NCBI GenBank assembly: GCA_965224045.1
Contig: CBDCYD010000005.1
Location: forward strand, 434,001-498,000
Length of the DNA stretch: 64,000 nucleotides
Source of the DNA: Tectiglobus sp965224045
GTDB lineage: Bacteria > Pseudomonadota > Alphaproteobacteria > Rhizobiales > Hyphomicrobiaceae
Direction: 5' to 3'
Numbering within the stretch: the stretch's first letter is position 1; each line of letters starts with the position of its first letter. The notes under the pieces are model-generated. The model saw only the letters and a program-made list of their open reading frames with translations. It was not told the origin of the DNA and ran no database searches. Below are positions 16,774-25,773 of this stretch, one piece after another. The position numbers and the translations under genes are program-made.

Positions 16774-19700
16774 TCAAACGAGGCCTTCGCGTCGATCCCG
16801 CTCGACCAGACCTGCGTCTCGCTCATCCGGTGAACCGAACCCGCCACCGCCCGGAGTTTCGAGGATCAGGCGCTGATCGGCACCGATCGGCTGCGTACCT
16901 TTGCCGGCAAGCACCTCCCCACCAGACAGGCGCGCTCCGCCGGCACCGCCGTTTTCTCCGCCAAGCGCGCCGCGCGGTGGAAACTTGATACGATCGAACG
17001 CGGCAAGCAATTCAAACGGCTGGCCGATCCGGCTGGCGATTTCCATCACCTGTCCAAGCCCGCCGCGCTGACGTCCCGCACCGCCGGAACCGGGCCGGAA
17101 CTCCTTGCGCCAGAATATCAGCGGCAAAATCTGCTCTGCGATTTCCACCGGCGTGCCGCGTACACCGGACGGGTAGGCGGTTGCCGAAAGGCCGTCCGCA
17201 TGCGGCCGCGCACCCGTACCGCCGTTCGACGTAAACGTCGTTGCAAAACCATAGTTGCCGGTATCGTTGTCATCGAGGCGGCCGCGTAGCGTAACGTTCC
17301 AGATACACGACGTGCCCTCCGCGGGAACGCGCTCCGGCAGGATTTGGCGCAAACATCCAAAGACCATGTCCGGCAGCATTTGTCCCGTGACGTGGCGCAC
17401 GAGCACAGCTGCCGGCTTGGCCGGGTTCAACAGCGTTCCGTCCGGCGAGGTCACCGTGTAGGGCGCAAGCGATCCGGCGTTGTTGGGTACGTCGGGAGAC
17501 AAGGCGCACGCCAGACCGAAAACGGTGTAAGCGGTCGTATATGACAGCGGAACATTGACGCCGCGCCGCTGCACCGGACTGGTACCGGCGTAATCGACCG
17601 TGATGCTGTCACCTCCAACGTGCGTCGTCGCCTTCAGCACGATCGGCTCCTCATAGCCATCGGCGGTCATTTCATAGGACCAGCTGCCCTCGGGCAACTC
17701 GGCAATTCTCGACCGCACCGCAGCCTCCGACCGCCCGCATATATGCGCTGCAAGCTCGTCAAGGGTGTCGAGGCTGAATTCATCCATCATGTCGACAAGA
17801 CGTTGGCACCCGATTTCGTTGCAGTTGGCGAGCGAATAAACATCACCGATCGTGTCCACCGGTAGCCGCGTATTGGCACGTATCATCTCAAACAAGGTTT
17901 CGTTCGCGACACCACGCTCGAACAGCTTCAGAAACGGGATATAGAGCCCTTCCATGAAAACATCCGTCGCGTCTGGCCCGAACCCGATCCCGCCGATATC
18001 CATCAGGTGGGATGTGCACGAAAACAGGCCCACCAGCCTGCCGTTCCTGAAGCATGGCGTCGTCACCACGAAGTCGTTTGTATGGCCGGTGCCCTTCCAA
18101 GGATCATTGGTGATGTAGGCATCACCTGGCTCCATAGTCTCGATCCCAAAGTGCGCAATGAAATGCTTGACGGATTCCGCCATTGAATTGACGTGGCCCG
18201 GCGTCCCGGTCACCGCTTGCGCCAGCATCCGTCCGTCGCGATCGAAAATCCCGGCGGAAAGATCCCCCGCTTCCCGCACAATTGGCGAGAACGCGGTGCG
18301 TAGCAACACCTGGGCCTGTTCTTCGACGACCGCGATCAATCTGTTCCACATGATCTGCATGGCGATATCGTCAGGCGCTTCTGCATCATGCTGCTTCTGA
18401 CGCGTAGCGGGCCCCGTTGCCTCGAGAACCAGAGCGCCGCCGGCATCCACGCTAACCTCGAACCCGTCTGCAACGATCGTTGACGTGCCTGCCTCGGCAA
18501 TCACGCACGGCCCGCTGATTCGATGCCCGAACGCGAGCGCGTCGCGCGCATAGATCCGGCTCTCTTTTTGCTCGCGTGTTCCCGCATCGAAGATATCGCG
18601 CACGCCGGCCATTTCCGGTTGCGGCGGACTTATGCCGTCCGCTGCTCCCTTAAGCGCTGACGGCATCGCAACCCGATTCGAGGCCAATACGGCCCAGCTC
18701 ATCACCTCCACCCTGGCACTGGGGATGACGCGTGCAAAGACACGCTCGTAGGCGCGCTCGAAAGCAACCCGCAATCGATCCGCCGCATCACTGGCCGAAA
18801 CGTCTTCGGCGCTCAATGCAACGGCAACTTCGTGGCCCTGACCGGCGTACCGCATGAAGGCCTGGCGTGACACATCGAGTGCACTGTCGCCGGCTGCCGA
18901 TCGCGCAAGCGCGGTTGCCTCTGCCTCCAACTCATCGAGAACATCCTTTGCAACGCCCTGGTCAAACCGATCCAGATACATGTGGCGCGAGCGCACGATT
19001 TCGAACGCCGCCGGCGCCTCCAGAAAGCCGATCGCGGAGCCAACACCCGCATCCGGCGGAACAATAACGCGCGAAATACCGAGCTTCTGCGCCAGCCGGC
19101 AGGCATGCAAGGGAGCGGCACCACCGAATGCCACAAGCGTGCGTGCAGCAATGTCGATCCCACGTTCCACCGCGTGGACCCGCGCTGCATTCGCCATGTT
19201 CTCATCGACCACTTCGCTCACGGCATAGGCTGCCGTTTGTAGCGTGTAACCGAGCGGTTCCGCGATAACCGACCCGAGAGCAGCTTCAGATTGTGCAGGG
19301 TCGAGCGCAATGCTCCCTCCTGCAAATGCGTTCGGGTCGATCCGGCCGAGCACCACGTCGGCATCCGTGATCGCAGGTGTCGTGCCGCCGCGACCGTAAC
19401 AGGCCGGGCCCGGATCCGACCCGGCACTTTCCGGACCGACCTGGATGCGTTCCAGCGCGTCGACCCGCGCAAGCGATCCACCGCCGGCGCCGATCTCGAC
19501 CATCTCGATCACGGGAACGCGCACCGGCAGACCGCTGCCCTTCATGAAACGGGCGGACCGATCGACCTCGAAACTGCGCGCCTTGAGCGGCGTGCCGTCC
19601 TCGATCAGGCAGATCTTCGCCGTCGTCCCGCCCATATCGAAGGACAGAATTTCGTGCTCTCCACGTTCAGCGGCAATGCGCGCGGCCAGGATTGCACCGC

Positions 19701-20496
19701 CGGCCGGCCCCGACTCGACCAGCCGGATCGGAAACCGGATCGCGGTATCGATACCGGCAAGTGTCCCCCCGGACGTCATCATGTGGATCGGTGCGTGCGC
19801 TCCAAGATCATCGAGCCGACGGGACAGCCGCTCGAGATAGGTGGCCATCAATGGTTGCACGTAGGCATTCGCAACCGCCGTCGACGTGCGCTCGTACTCC
19901 CGAATTTCGGGGCACACCTCACTGGACAGCGTAATCGCGACCTCAGGCAGCATCTCAGCAAGGATGTCCCGCGTGCGGCGTTCATGCTCCGGATGGGCGT
20001 AGGCATGCATGAAGGCCACGGCAACCGCCTCGATTCCGGCGTCGCGCAGCCTGCTTGCGATGTCTCTCACCGCCGCCTCATCCAGCGGCAGCTGCACCTT
20101 GCCGGTGACATCGACCCTCTCCGGCACGGTGAACCGCTTATCCCTCAGCACCAATGGCCGGGGCTTTTCCAGCATGACATCGTACTGATCGTAGCGGCTC
20201 TCATCAGCGATCTCGATCGTATCGCGAAAGCCTTCTGTCGCGATCAAGGCGGTCTTGGCGCCCTTGCGTTCGATAATTGCGTTCGTCGCCAGCGTCGTAC
20301 CGTGTATGAGTTGCCTAATATCGCCGAAACCTCTACCGGCGGCATCCAGCACCACGCGCGCTCCCGCGATGAGTCCGTCATCGGGAGCAGCAGGCGTGGT
20401 AAGAACTTTCGTGGTAAAGCGCTTGCCATCCACATCCAGCGCAAGATCAGTGAACGTGCCGCCGATATCGGCAGCCAGACGAACGGTACGGGTCAT
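16774..20496 (-). CDS. fused HyuA–HyuB protein (5-oxoprolinase-like)
   Basis: A 1240-aa single-chain hydantoinase/5-oxoprolinase. Residues 1 to about 690 are HyuA, with loop LAADIGGTFTDLALD at 7–21 and SFDMGGTTAKICL in the second half of the nucleotide site. From about residue 712 (MQIMWNRLI) the HyuB half follows, with metal residues in GHTND and HLMDIGG and the C-terminal TPGGGGFGSP motif. The length matches ATP-hydrolysing 5-oxoprolinases (OPLAH), which convert 5-oxoproline to glutamate, so that is the most likely activity; N-methylhydantoinase is an alternative. It lies 139 bp after the FIST gene and 139 bp before the split hyuA/hyuB pair, all on one strand. Confidence 0.88.
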   Translation of the reverse strand: MTRTVRLAADIGGTFTDLALDVDGKRFTTKVLTTPAAPDDGLIAGARVVLDAAGRGFGDIRQLIHGTTLATNAIIERKGAKTALIATEGFRDTIEIADESRYDQYDVMLEKPRPLVLRDKRFTVPERVDVTGKVQLPLDEAAVRDIASRLRDAGIEAVAVAFMHAYAHPEHERRTRDILAEMLPEVAITLSSEVCPEIREYERTSTAVANAYVQPLMATYLERLSRRLDDLGAHAPIHMMTSGGTLAGIDTAIRFPIRLVESGPAGGAILAARIAAERGEHEILSFDMGGTTAKICLIEDGTPLKARSFEVDRSARFMKGSGLPVRVPVIEMVEIGAGGGSLARVDALERIQVGPESAGSDPGPACYGRGGTTPAITDADVVLGRIDPNAFAGGSIALDPAQSEAALGSVIAEPLGYTLQTAAYAVSEVVDENMANAARVHAVERGIDIAARTLVAFGGAAPLHACRLAQKLGISRVIVPPDAGVGSAIGFLEAPAAFEIVRSRHMYLDRFDQGVAKDVLDELEAEATALARSAAGDSALDVSRQAFMRYAGQGHEVAVALSAEDVSASDAADRLRVAFERAYERVFARVIPSARVEVMSWAVLASNRVAMPSALKGAADGISPPQPEMAGVRDIFDAGTREQKESRIYARDALAFGHRISGPCVIAEAGTSTIVADGFEVSVDAGGALVLEATGPATRQKQHDAEAPDDIAMQIMWNRLIAVVEEQAQVLLRTAFSPIVREAGDLSAGIFDRDGRMLAQAVTGTPGHVNSMAESVKHFIAHFGIETMEPGDAYITNDPWKGTGHTNDFVVTTPCFRNGRLVGLFSCTSHLMDIGGIGFGPDATDVFMEGLYIPFLKLFERGVANETLFEMIRANTRLPVDTIGDVYSLANCNEIGCQRLVDMMDEFSLDTLDELAAHICGRSEAAVRSRIAELPEGSWSYEMTADGYEEPIVLKATTHVGGDSITVDYAGTSPVQRRGVNVPLSYTTAYTVFGLACALSPDVPNNAGSLAPYTVTSPDGTLLNPAKPAAVLVRHVTGQMLPDMVFGCLRQILPERVPAEGTSCIWNVTLRGRLDDNDTGNYGFATTFTSNGGTGARPHADGLSATAYPSGVRGTPVEIAEQILPLIFWRKEFRPGSGGAGRQRGGLGQVMEIASRIGQPFELLAAFDRIKFPPRGALGGENGGAGGARLSGGEVLAGKGTQPIGADQRLILETPGGGGFGSPDERDAGLVERDRREGLV

Positions 20497-20635
20497 CGGC
20501 GGGTGGATCTCTTCAATTGCAGGCTAACGCCCAGGCAACCTACGACAGACGCCGGCTTGCCGTCCAATGCCCGGCCCAAGTCATCACGTCGCAAATTGCG
20601 CAATACCGCGCACGATAGCGTTTCGCCGCCGCAGG

Positions 20636-21733
20636 CTAAAGGAATAGAAGGAGCACGCCGGTATACCCGTAGATTCGGTTGTTCGAGATTTCGCCATTCC
20701 CGAAAAATCCGGCCAGCGGAATATCGCCGAACACTTTCCGGATGGCATTTACCTCGAAATCCGGCTCGTCGAAAAGATTGGGACCGCGCGCAAGGCATGA
20801 GTAATAAAGCCCGGCCTTCGGCGCATCGGCTCTGCCCTTGAGTTCTGCGAGCATTCGCTCGAGATCTTTTGCTGCATTCTGCGCATCACGACGTACGAAC
20901 TGTATGCGGCCGCCAACTGCAACGCCATCACCGATCGCAACCAGCCCGCGCTCCTGATCGAGCGCGACCAAATTGCGCACGAGGTAGTCATGGGTGTCGC
21001 CACCACTCACGATCATCGCCACGTGCACGTTTGAAAGCCAGGGACGCGGGTCGACGCCGTCGGCAACGCCGAGGTCTTCACACAGGGTCTCGTAGGCCGA
21101 ACGCTCGTCCAGCGTGACCAACACATTGTCCTGGCCTTGCGTGACAACGTGAGCGGGTCCGATCGGTGAGCAGCCCTGGCTCAATCCGACCGCGACCTGG
21201 GCATCGCTGCCAAGCAGGACGCCGGAGACGCCGCCTTCACCTATAGTGTCCGCTACTTGTATGAAATGGTGTTCGGCTGACGTCAATCCGCCGATCAGAA
21301 ACAGCCCATTGTCACCGGCCAGCCGTTCAACGATGTCGAGAGTCGCTTGTTGTCGGGGATCGCCGTGTACGATGCCGACACCCGCCGCAAAGCCCCGATC
21401 GATGGCACCGCCCAGATCGCCTTCACCCGTGAGCATTGGCAAAATCCGGTACGCACCGCCATCGAGACCGCATGTCAGCACGGACACCGCAGGCTCACCG
21501 AAGTACTCGCGGTCACGCCCGCAGATGCCAAGCCCGACGGTGCCGACCCAGCGCGTGATTTCGGTGCGTGCCGACAATCCGGCAATGATCTCGTCGAATC
21601 TGGCAGACAACGGGTCGCTGACGTAGACGAAACCGAGACTGTCCTTGTCCGCTTTGCCGATGTCCGCAGCGCATCGCTCGACAACGGCGGCAACATTGCT
21701 GCCGACAGTGCTGGCGCAAGCGAACATCGTCAT
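20636..21733 (-). CDS. FIST-domain sensory protein
   Basis: A 365-aa protein with a FIST N domain (about 5–190) and FIST C domain (about 200–360). The diagnostic C-terminal signature is clear: CLARGPNLF..., then LAGFFGNGEISN near the end. FIST proteins are cytoplasmic sensory modules proposed to bind small molecules such as amino acids. Here the domain stands alone with no output domain. The start at 21733 is supported by AGGAGGA 9 nt upstream; the longer frame from 21889 adds unrelated residues. It is the first gene of the strand set that contains all the 13–20 kb hydantoinase genes and is divergent from the TAXI-TRAP genes, so it may sense or gate the substrate. Confidence 0.85.
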   Translation of the reverse strand: MTMFACASTVGSNVAAVVERCAADIGKADKDSLGFVYVSDPLSARFDEIIAGLSARTEITRWVGTVGLGICGRDREYFGEPAVSVLTCGLDGGAYRILPMLTGEGDLGGAIDRGFAAGVGIVHGDPRQQATLDIVERLAGDNGLFLIGGLTSAEHHFIQVADTIGEGGVSGVLLGSDAQVAVGLSQGCSPIGPAHVVTQGQDNVLVTLDERSAYETLCEDLGVADGVDPRPWLSNVHVAMIVSGGDTHDYLVRNLVALDQERGLVAIGDGVAVGGRIQFVRRDAQNAAKDLERMLAELKGRADAPKAGLYYSCLARGPNLFDEPDFEVNAIRKVFGDIPLAGFFGNGEISNNRIYGYTGVLLLFL

Positions 21734-22046
21734 GGCGTGCAATCCTCCTGTGCCTGGCCCGTTGCCGTGCAATCCTAGCACATCGCCGCCCGGTTCCACG
21801 AACGGCTCTTGTGCCGCCAACGCATCTCGACGCGCCGACCCGCACCCTGCCACCTTCGCGATGGTTCGATCGGTTTGAACGTATTTCATAGAATTCGCGG
21901 CCCGCTCGCAACGACGCCGCTCGCGACAAATTACAAGCTTGATCGGTCAATACATTTGACGGCACGCCCCCTTGCATTACACTCTGTCGCACCAAGCCAG
22001 GACACACTGGCGTCATAAGCTTACAAAACGGAGGAAACGCGAGCAC
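21734..22046. other. divergent intergenic region FIST / TAXI receptor
   Basis: A 313-bp region between the FIST gene (minus) and the TRAP solute receptor (plus). It contains the predicted sigma70 promoter for the receptor and a TTGA-TCGG-TCAA palindrome at 21940–21951 just upstream of it, which is a possible operator. The palindrome spacer is 4 nt, so it does not fit the FNR spacing. No coding sequence is supported. Confidence 0.5.
21956..21983 (+). promoter_or_regulatory. sigma70-type promoter for the TAXI receptor
   Basis: TTGACG (21956–21961) and TACACT (21978–21983) are 16 bp apart, a good housekeeping -35/-10 pair. Predicted start near 21990 gives a 57-nt leader to the ATG at 22047. A short TTGA/TCAA palindrome sits immediately upstream. 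Confidence 0.5.
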
Positions 22047-23222
22047 ATGAAGATCGCATCAATATCATTCATTGCCGGGCTTGGTGTTGCCATGGCGGCC
22101 GGCACGGCAGCGGCCGGTGAGGTCAAGCTTCCAAACCAGATCTCCTGGACCGCATATGGCACGACCTCGTCTGGTTACGCGCAGTCGGTCGGCATCGGTC
22201 AGATGCTGAAGAAGAACTATGGAACCGGCCTGCGCATCATTCCGGGCAAGAACGACGTCTCGCGCATGGTACCGTTGCGCGGCGGTCAGAGCCCGCTATG
22301 CGCATGTGGTGTTGCAGCCTACATGGCGGCCGAGGGCACCCACATGTTCGGCACCAAGAAGTGGGGTCCGATGCGGCTCTACAATCTCTTCAACAACATT
22401 GGTGACGCTGGCTTCCAACTTGTCGCCGCCGGCGACTCGGGCATCAAGACCCCGGCTGATCTCAAAGGCAAACGCGTGACCTGGGTGAAGGGCGCTCCGG
22501 CACTTAACATCAACACCGCTGGCGTCCTTGCATTTGGTGGTCTTACCTGGGATGACGTTAAGAAGGTCGTTGTTCCTGGCTGGAAGCAGTCGGCCGAAGC
22601 AGTCATCAACGGCCAAGCCGATGCTACGTTCGGTTCAACCGTCTCAGGTGCTTACAACAAGCTTGCTGCTTCGCCGCGCGGTTTGTTCTGGACGACGTTC
22701 CCACATAGTGACAAGGAAGCCTGGAAGCGCTCGACAGATGTTGCTCCCTGGCGTTCGCCGTCAATGATCAAGATAGCTATCGATGGCGAGAAGAACACAT
22801 CGGGCAAAGTACCTTTCGAGGGCAGCACGCAGCCATACCCGATCTTCGTGTCGACGGCCAAGGCCTCGGATGATCTAGCCTACGGTTTGACCAAGGCGGT
22901 CATGGAAAACTACGACCAGATCAAAGACTCTGGTCCGTCGATGAGTGGCTACCAGCTCAACCGTCAAAACTTGAAGTGGGTGTTCCCGATTCATCCAGGC
23001 TCCATAAAGTACTACAAGGAAAAGGGCATTTGGGGCGCAGAAGAAGAGGCGCATAACAAGACGATGCTCAAGCGTCAGGACGTTCTGGCTGCAGCTTGGA
23101 AGGAGTACATGGGGGCCAACAAGGACAAGGACGATGCAGCTTTCACTAAGGGTTGGCAGGCTGCACGTGTTGCCGCGTTGAAAAAGGCCGGTATGGGCGC
23201 GCCGTTCCCGACCTGGGAATAG
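22047..23222 (+). CDS. TAXI-family TRAP transporter solute receptor
   Basis: A 391-aa periplasmic receptor. A signal peptide (residues 1 to about 25, cleaving near AAAGEV) precedes a TAXI fold: the block SSGYAQSVGIGQML replaces the usual TAXI/GSGGTYYP-like start, and DLKGKRVTWVKGAP plus INGQADATFGSTVSG match the family's ligand domain. Start at 22047 follows GGAGGAA. It feeds the fused permease encoded 112 bp downstream. Codon use is biased to AAG/AAC/GGC and a strong hairpin follows the gene, both signs of high expression. TAXI ligands are poorly known (glutamate or 2-oxoglutarate in a few cases); the divergent hydantoinase genes suggest a cyclic amide or its product. Confidence 0.88.
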   Translation: MKIASISFIAGLGVAMAAGTAAAGEVKLPNQISWTAYGTTSSGYAQSVGIGQMLKKNYGTGLRIIPGKNDVSRMVPLRGGQSPLCACGVAAYMAAEGTHMFGTKKWGPMRLYNLFNNIGDAGFQLVAAGDSGIKTPADLKGKRVTWVKGAPALNINTAGVLAFGGLTWDDVKKVVVPGWKQSAEAVINGQADATFGSTVSGAYNKLAASPRGLFWTTFPHSDKEAWKRSTDVAPWRSPSMIKIAIDGEKNTSGKVPFEGSTQPYPIFVSTAKASDDLAYGLTKAVMENYDQIKDSGPSMSGYQLNRQNLKWVFPIHPGSIKYYKEKGIWGAEEEAHNKTMLKRQDVLAAAWKEYMGANKDKDDAAFTKGWQAARVAALKKAGMGAPFPTWE

Positions 23223-23252
23223 GTGCCAAGCCTGAACCGGCATGACATGCGG

Positions 23253-23276
23253 GGCCGGCCATGAAAGTGGCCGGCC
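23253..23276 (+). terminator. hairpin after the TAXI receptor gene
   Basis: A perfect 8-bp stem GGCCGGCC (23253–23260 and 23269–23276) with an 8-nt loop is followed by TTTCTTGTCT. It lies 31 bp after the receptor stop and 59 bp before the permease. It is best read as a partial terminator or 3' stabiliser that yields more receptor than permease. Confidence 0.75.
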
Positions 23277-23334
23277 TTTCTTGTCTCTATCAGCCAATAA
23301 CTTCCCGAATTCTTAGAGCACGGCCAGCATCTAA

Positions 23335-25536
23335 ATGACCGACAACACTCCAGCTCCACCGCACGACGCCCCGACCGCCGACGAAGCCGTTGAAGCCGCC
23401 GACAAGGCCGAACTGGCTCGCTATCGTGACCTGCACTGGCTGGCAAGTGCATGGCTGATGCTTGCTGCTCTCTGTTCTATGCTGACGTCGATCTACGTCA
23501 TTTTCGGCCTTGGCAACGAGCTCGGCCTCTACGTTCCCCTGGAAACGGAATATTTTTATTTCATGATCGCGGTTCTGCTGCCGTTGCCGTTCCTGGTCTA
23601 TCCGACGGGGGATCCGCGCAATTCGGCGACCGGCCTCCTTGATGTGTTTCCCGCCAGCCTCGCCCTTGCGGTACCCGCATTTCTGTGTTTGCAGCTCGCC
23701 GACCTGTCTCCGTTGGCGGTACTCGGCCCAACCGGCGATGCCATTGTCTTCGTCGCGCTGCTGATACTCTTTGCACTGCCCTATTATTTTCGTGCCCACG
23801 ACCAGAGCTTTGTTCCCTGGTTCGACCTCCTGCTTGCAGTCCTAGCCTTCTGCGTCGCCGGCTATTTCACACTCAAAGGCAACGAAATCCTCGACGTCGG
23901 CTGGGAATACGATGCTCCCCAACACGCCAAATACCTGGCGTTCCTGCTTTGGGCGCTGATCCTGGAAGCTACCCGCCGGGCCGGCGGCACGGCAATCTTT
24001 TACATTTGCCTTCTCGTTTCCATCTATCCGATGGTCTCACATTTCGCACCCGGCTTTCTGCACGGCGAACCTGTTACGCCGGAGGTCACCGTAGGCTTCC
24101 ATATGTTTGGCACTGAAAGCGTTCTCGGCATTCCGATGAATGCGTTTGCCAACCTCGTCGTCGGCTTCCTGATCTTCGGAGTTGCCCTGCAATACACCGG
24201 CGGCGGCGCATTCTTTCTCAATCTTGCGTTTGCGCTTCTTGGCAAGCATCGCGGCGGCCCGGCAAAGGTTGCGATTTTCTCGTCCGGCCTGATGGGATCG
24301 ATGTCCGGCAGCGTCATCACCAACGTGCTGACCACCGGCGTCATGACGATCCCGGCCATGAAACGGGTTGGCTTCCGGCCGGCCTACGCTGGCGGCGTCG
24401 AAGCCTGCGCGTCAACCGGCGGCGTGCTGATGCCGCCGGTAATGGGTGCAACCGCGTTCGTTATGGCAACGTTCCTCGAGATCCCTTATTCCGAGATCGT
24501 CATCGCTGCCGCGTTCCCCTCGGTATTCTACTACCTTGGACTGTATTTGCAGATCGATGCCTACGCCGCCCGCAACGATCTCCAGGGATTGCCTGAAAGC
24601 GAATTGCCCTCGATCGTGAAAGTTCTCAAGGAAGGCTGGTATTTCATCGCGGTGTTCATCGCGTTGATCATCATGCTTCTCTATATGCAGCGCGAAGCAC
24701 AGGCCCCTTACTATGCAACCGCCGTGCTTCTCATCATCAACCAGTTCTCCAGGGAACACCGCTGGGACTGGAACGGCCTGGTGACGTTCATCCGCGGGGT
24801 AGGATTGCTGTTTGCGGAACTAATGGCGATCCTCGCCGGCGTCGGCCTCATCATTGGTGCCCTCACACTGACCGGCAAGGTCGGCACGATCACCTATGAA
24901 CTGACCCAGTTCGCCGCCGGCAACACGTTGCTGTTGTTGTTCATGGCGGCCGTCACCAGCTTCGTGCTCGGTATCGGCATGACCATCACTGCGGCCTACC
25001 TGTTCCTTGCCGTTACCGTCGCGCCGGCCCTGACCCAAGGTGGCCTCGACAAACTCGCTGTGCATCTCTTCCTGATGTACTGGGGCATGATCTCGTTCAT
25101 TACGCCGCCGGTGGCGATCGGCGCCTTTGCGGCGGCCACGGTCGCCAAGGCAGAGCCAATGAAAACCGGATTCGAGGCCATGCGGCTCGGAAGCATCATT
25201 TACTTCGTGCCGTTCTTCTTTGTCCTGAACCCCGCCCTCATCGGCCGCGGCGATGCCGGCGAAATCGCCATCGTACTTGCAACGACAATTGCTGGCATCA
25301 CCCTGATTGCCGGTGGGCTTCAGGGATATTTCTATGGATTGGGCAAGCTTGATGGCAACGCGATGGGCTGGCTCGGTCGCGCCGGACTGGTCATCGGCGG
25401 CATCATATTGGCCCTGCCGGGCAACGAGGTGATCGGCTACAACCACTGGCAGATCAACGCGGCAGCAGCTGTCGTCATTGCCATCGGAGTAGTGTTCGGT
25501 TGGCTTGGCCGCCGCGTCGAGCCGGCTGCGGCCTGA
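23335..25536 (+). CDS. TRAP transporter fused permease (4TM–12TM)
   Basis: A 733-aa inner-membrane protein in which the small DctQ-like and large DctM-like subunits are fused, as usual for TAXI-TRAP systems. After a charged cytosolic N-terminus (to about 40) come hydrophobic segments across the whole chain. The DctM signature region GLMGSMSGSVITNVLTTGVMTIP lies in the middle (about 320–342; only its start is quoted as GLMGSMSGSVITNV), and the second half contains the LGIGMTITAAY re-entrant motif. Further helices end at about residue 728. It takes up the ligand delivered by the receptor with Na+ or H+ symport. The ribosome site is weak, which fits translation below that of the receptor. Confidence 0.9.
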   Translation: MTDNTPAPPHDAPTADEAVEAADKAELARYRDLHWLASAWLMLAALCSMLTSIYVIFGLGNELGLYVPLETEYFYFMIAVLLPLPFLVYPTGDPRNSATGLLDVFPASLALAVPAFLCLQLADLSPLAVLGPTGDAIVFVALLILFALPYYFRAHDQSFVPWFDLLLAVLAFCVAGYFTLKGNEILDVGWEYDAPQHAKYLAFLLWALILEATRRAGGTAIFYICLLVSIYPMVSHFAPGFLHGEPVTPEVTVGFHMFGTESVLGIPMNAFANLVVGFLIFGVALQYTGGGAFFLNLAFALLGKHRGGPAKVAIFSSGLMGSMSGSVITNVLTTGVMTIPAMKRVGFRPAYAGGVEACASTGGVLMPPVMGATAFVMATFLEIPYSEIVIAAAFPSVFYYLGLYLQIDAYAARNDLQGLPESELPSIVKVLKEGWYFIAVFIALIIMLLYMQREAQAPYYATAVLLIINQFSREHRWDWNGLVTFIRGVGLLFAELMAILAGVGLIIGALTLTGKVGTITYELTQFAAGNTLLLLFMAAVTSFVLGIGMTITAAYLFLAVTVAPALTQGGLDKLAVHLFLMYWGMISFITPPVAIGAFAAATVAKAEPMKTGFEAMRLGSIIYFVPFFFVLNPALIGRGDAGEIAIVLATTIAGITLIAGGLQGYFYGLGKLDGNAMGWLGRAGLVIGGIILALPGNEVIGYNHWQINAAAAVVIAIGVVFGWLGRRVEPAAA

Positions 25537-25656
25537 ACGGCTGGCCGCAGCGCGAAAGGATTTCGATGCCCGCGGCCCGCACTCGAGCAACCTGCTTTTA
25601 TTCGATATTGGTCCGATTCCGAATTAAAGCAGAAAGTTGCTCGGTTCTTTGGAGGC

Positions 25657-25717
25657 GATCATCTTTGTGCCTCAAGCCGGAGCCGCGACAGCGGTTCTAA
25701 CTTAAGGCACGATGATC
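25657..25717. repeat. nested inverted repeat downstream of the TRAP permease
   Basis: Arms GATCATC...GTGCCT.AAG (25657–25676) and CTTAAGGCACGATGATC (25701–25717) pair with a 2–3-nt bulge; inside is a second stem AGCCGC/GCGGTT (25681–25686 and 25691–25696). It sits in the 237-bp gap between the permease and the dioxygenase gene and ends 56 bp before the latter's ATG. It may be a bidirectional terminator or a leader structure for the dioxygenase. Confidence 0.55.
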
Positions 25718-25773
25718 TAGCGTCGGCACTGCCGTCGGCTTGTTGCGCGCCATAGCTTGGGGAGAACACAATC

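Noticed and set aside
12919..20496. Acetone or acetophenone carboxylase
   Set aside because: These enzymes need additional subunits (for example the gamma subunit of acetone carboxylase) that are absent here.
19291..20841. 516-codon plus-strand frame antisense to the fused HyuA–HyuB gene
   Set aside because: Arg/His/Gln-rich composition and no motif; shadow of the codon bias on the other strand.
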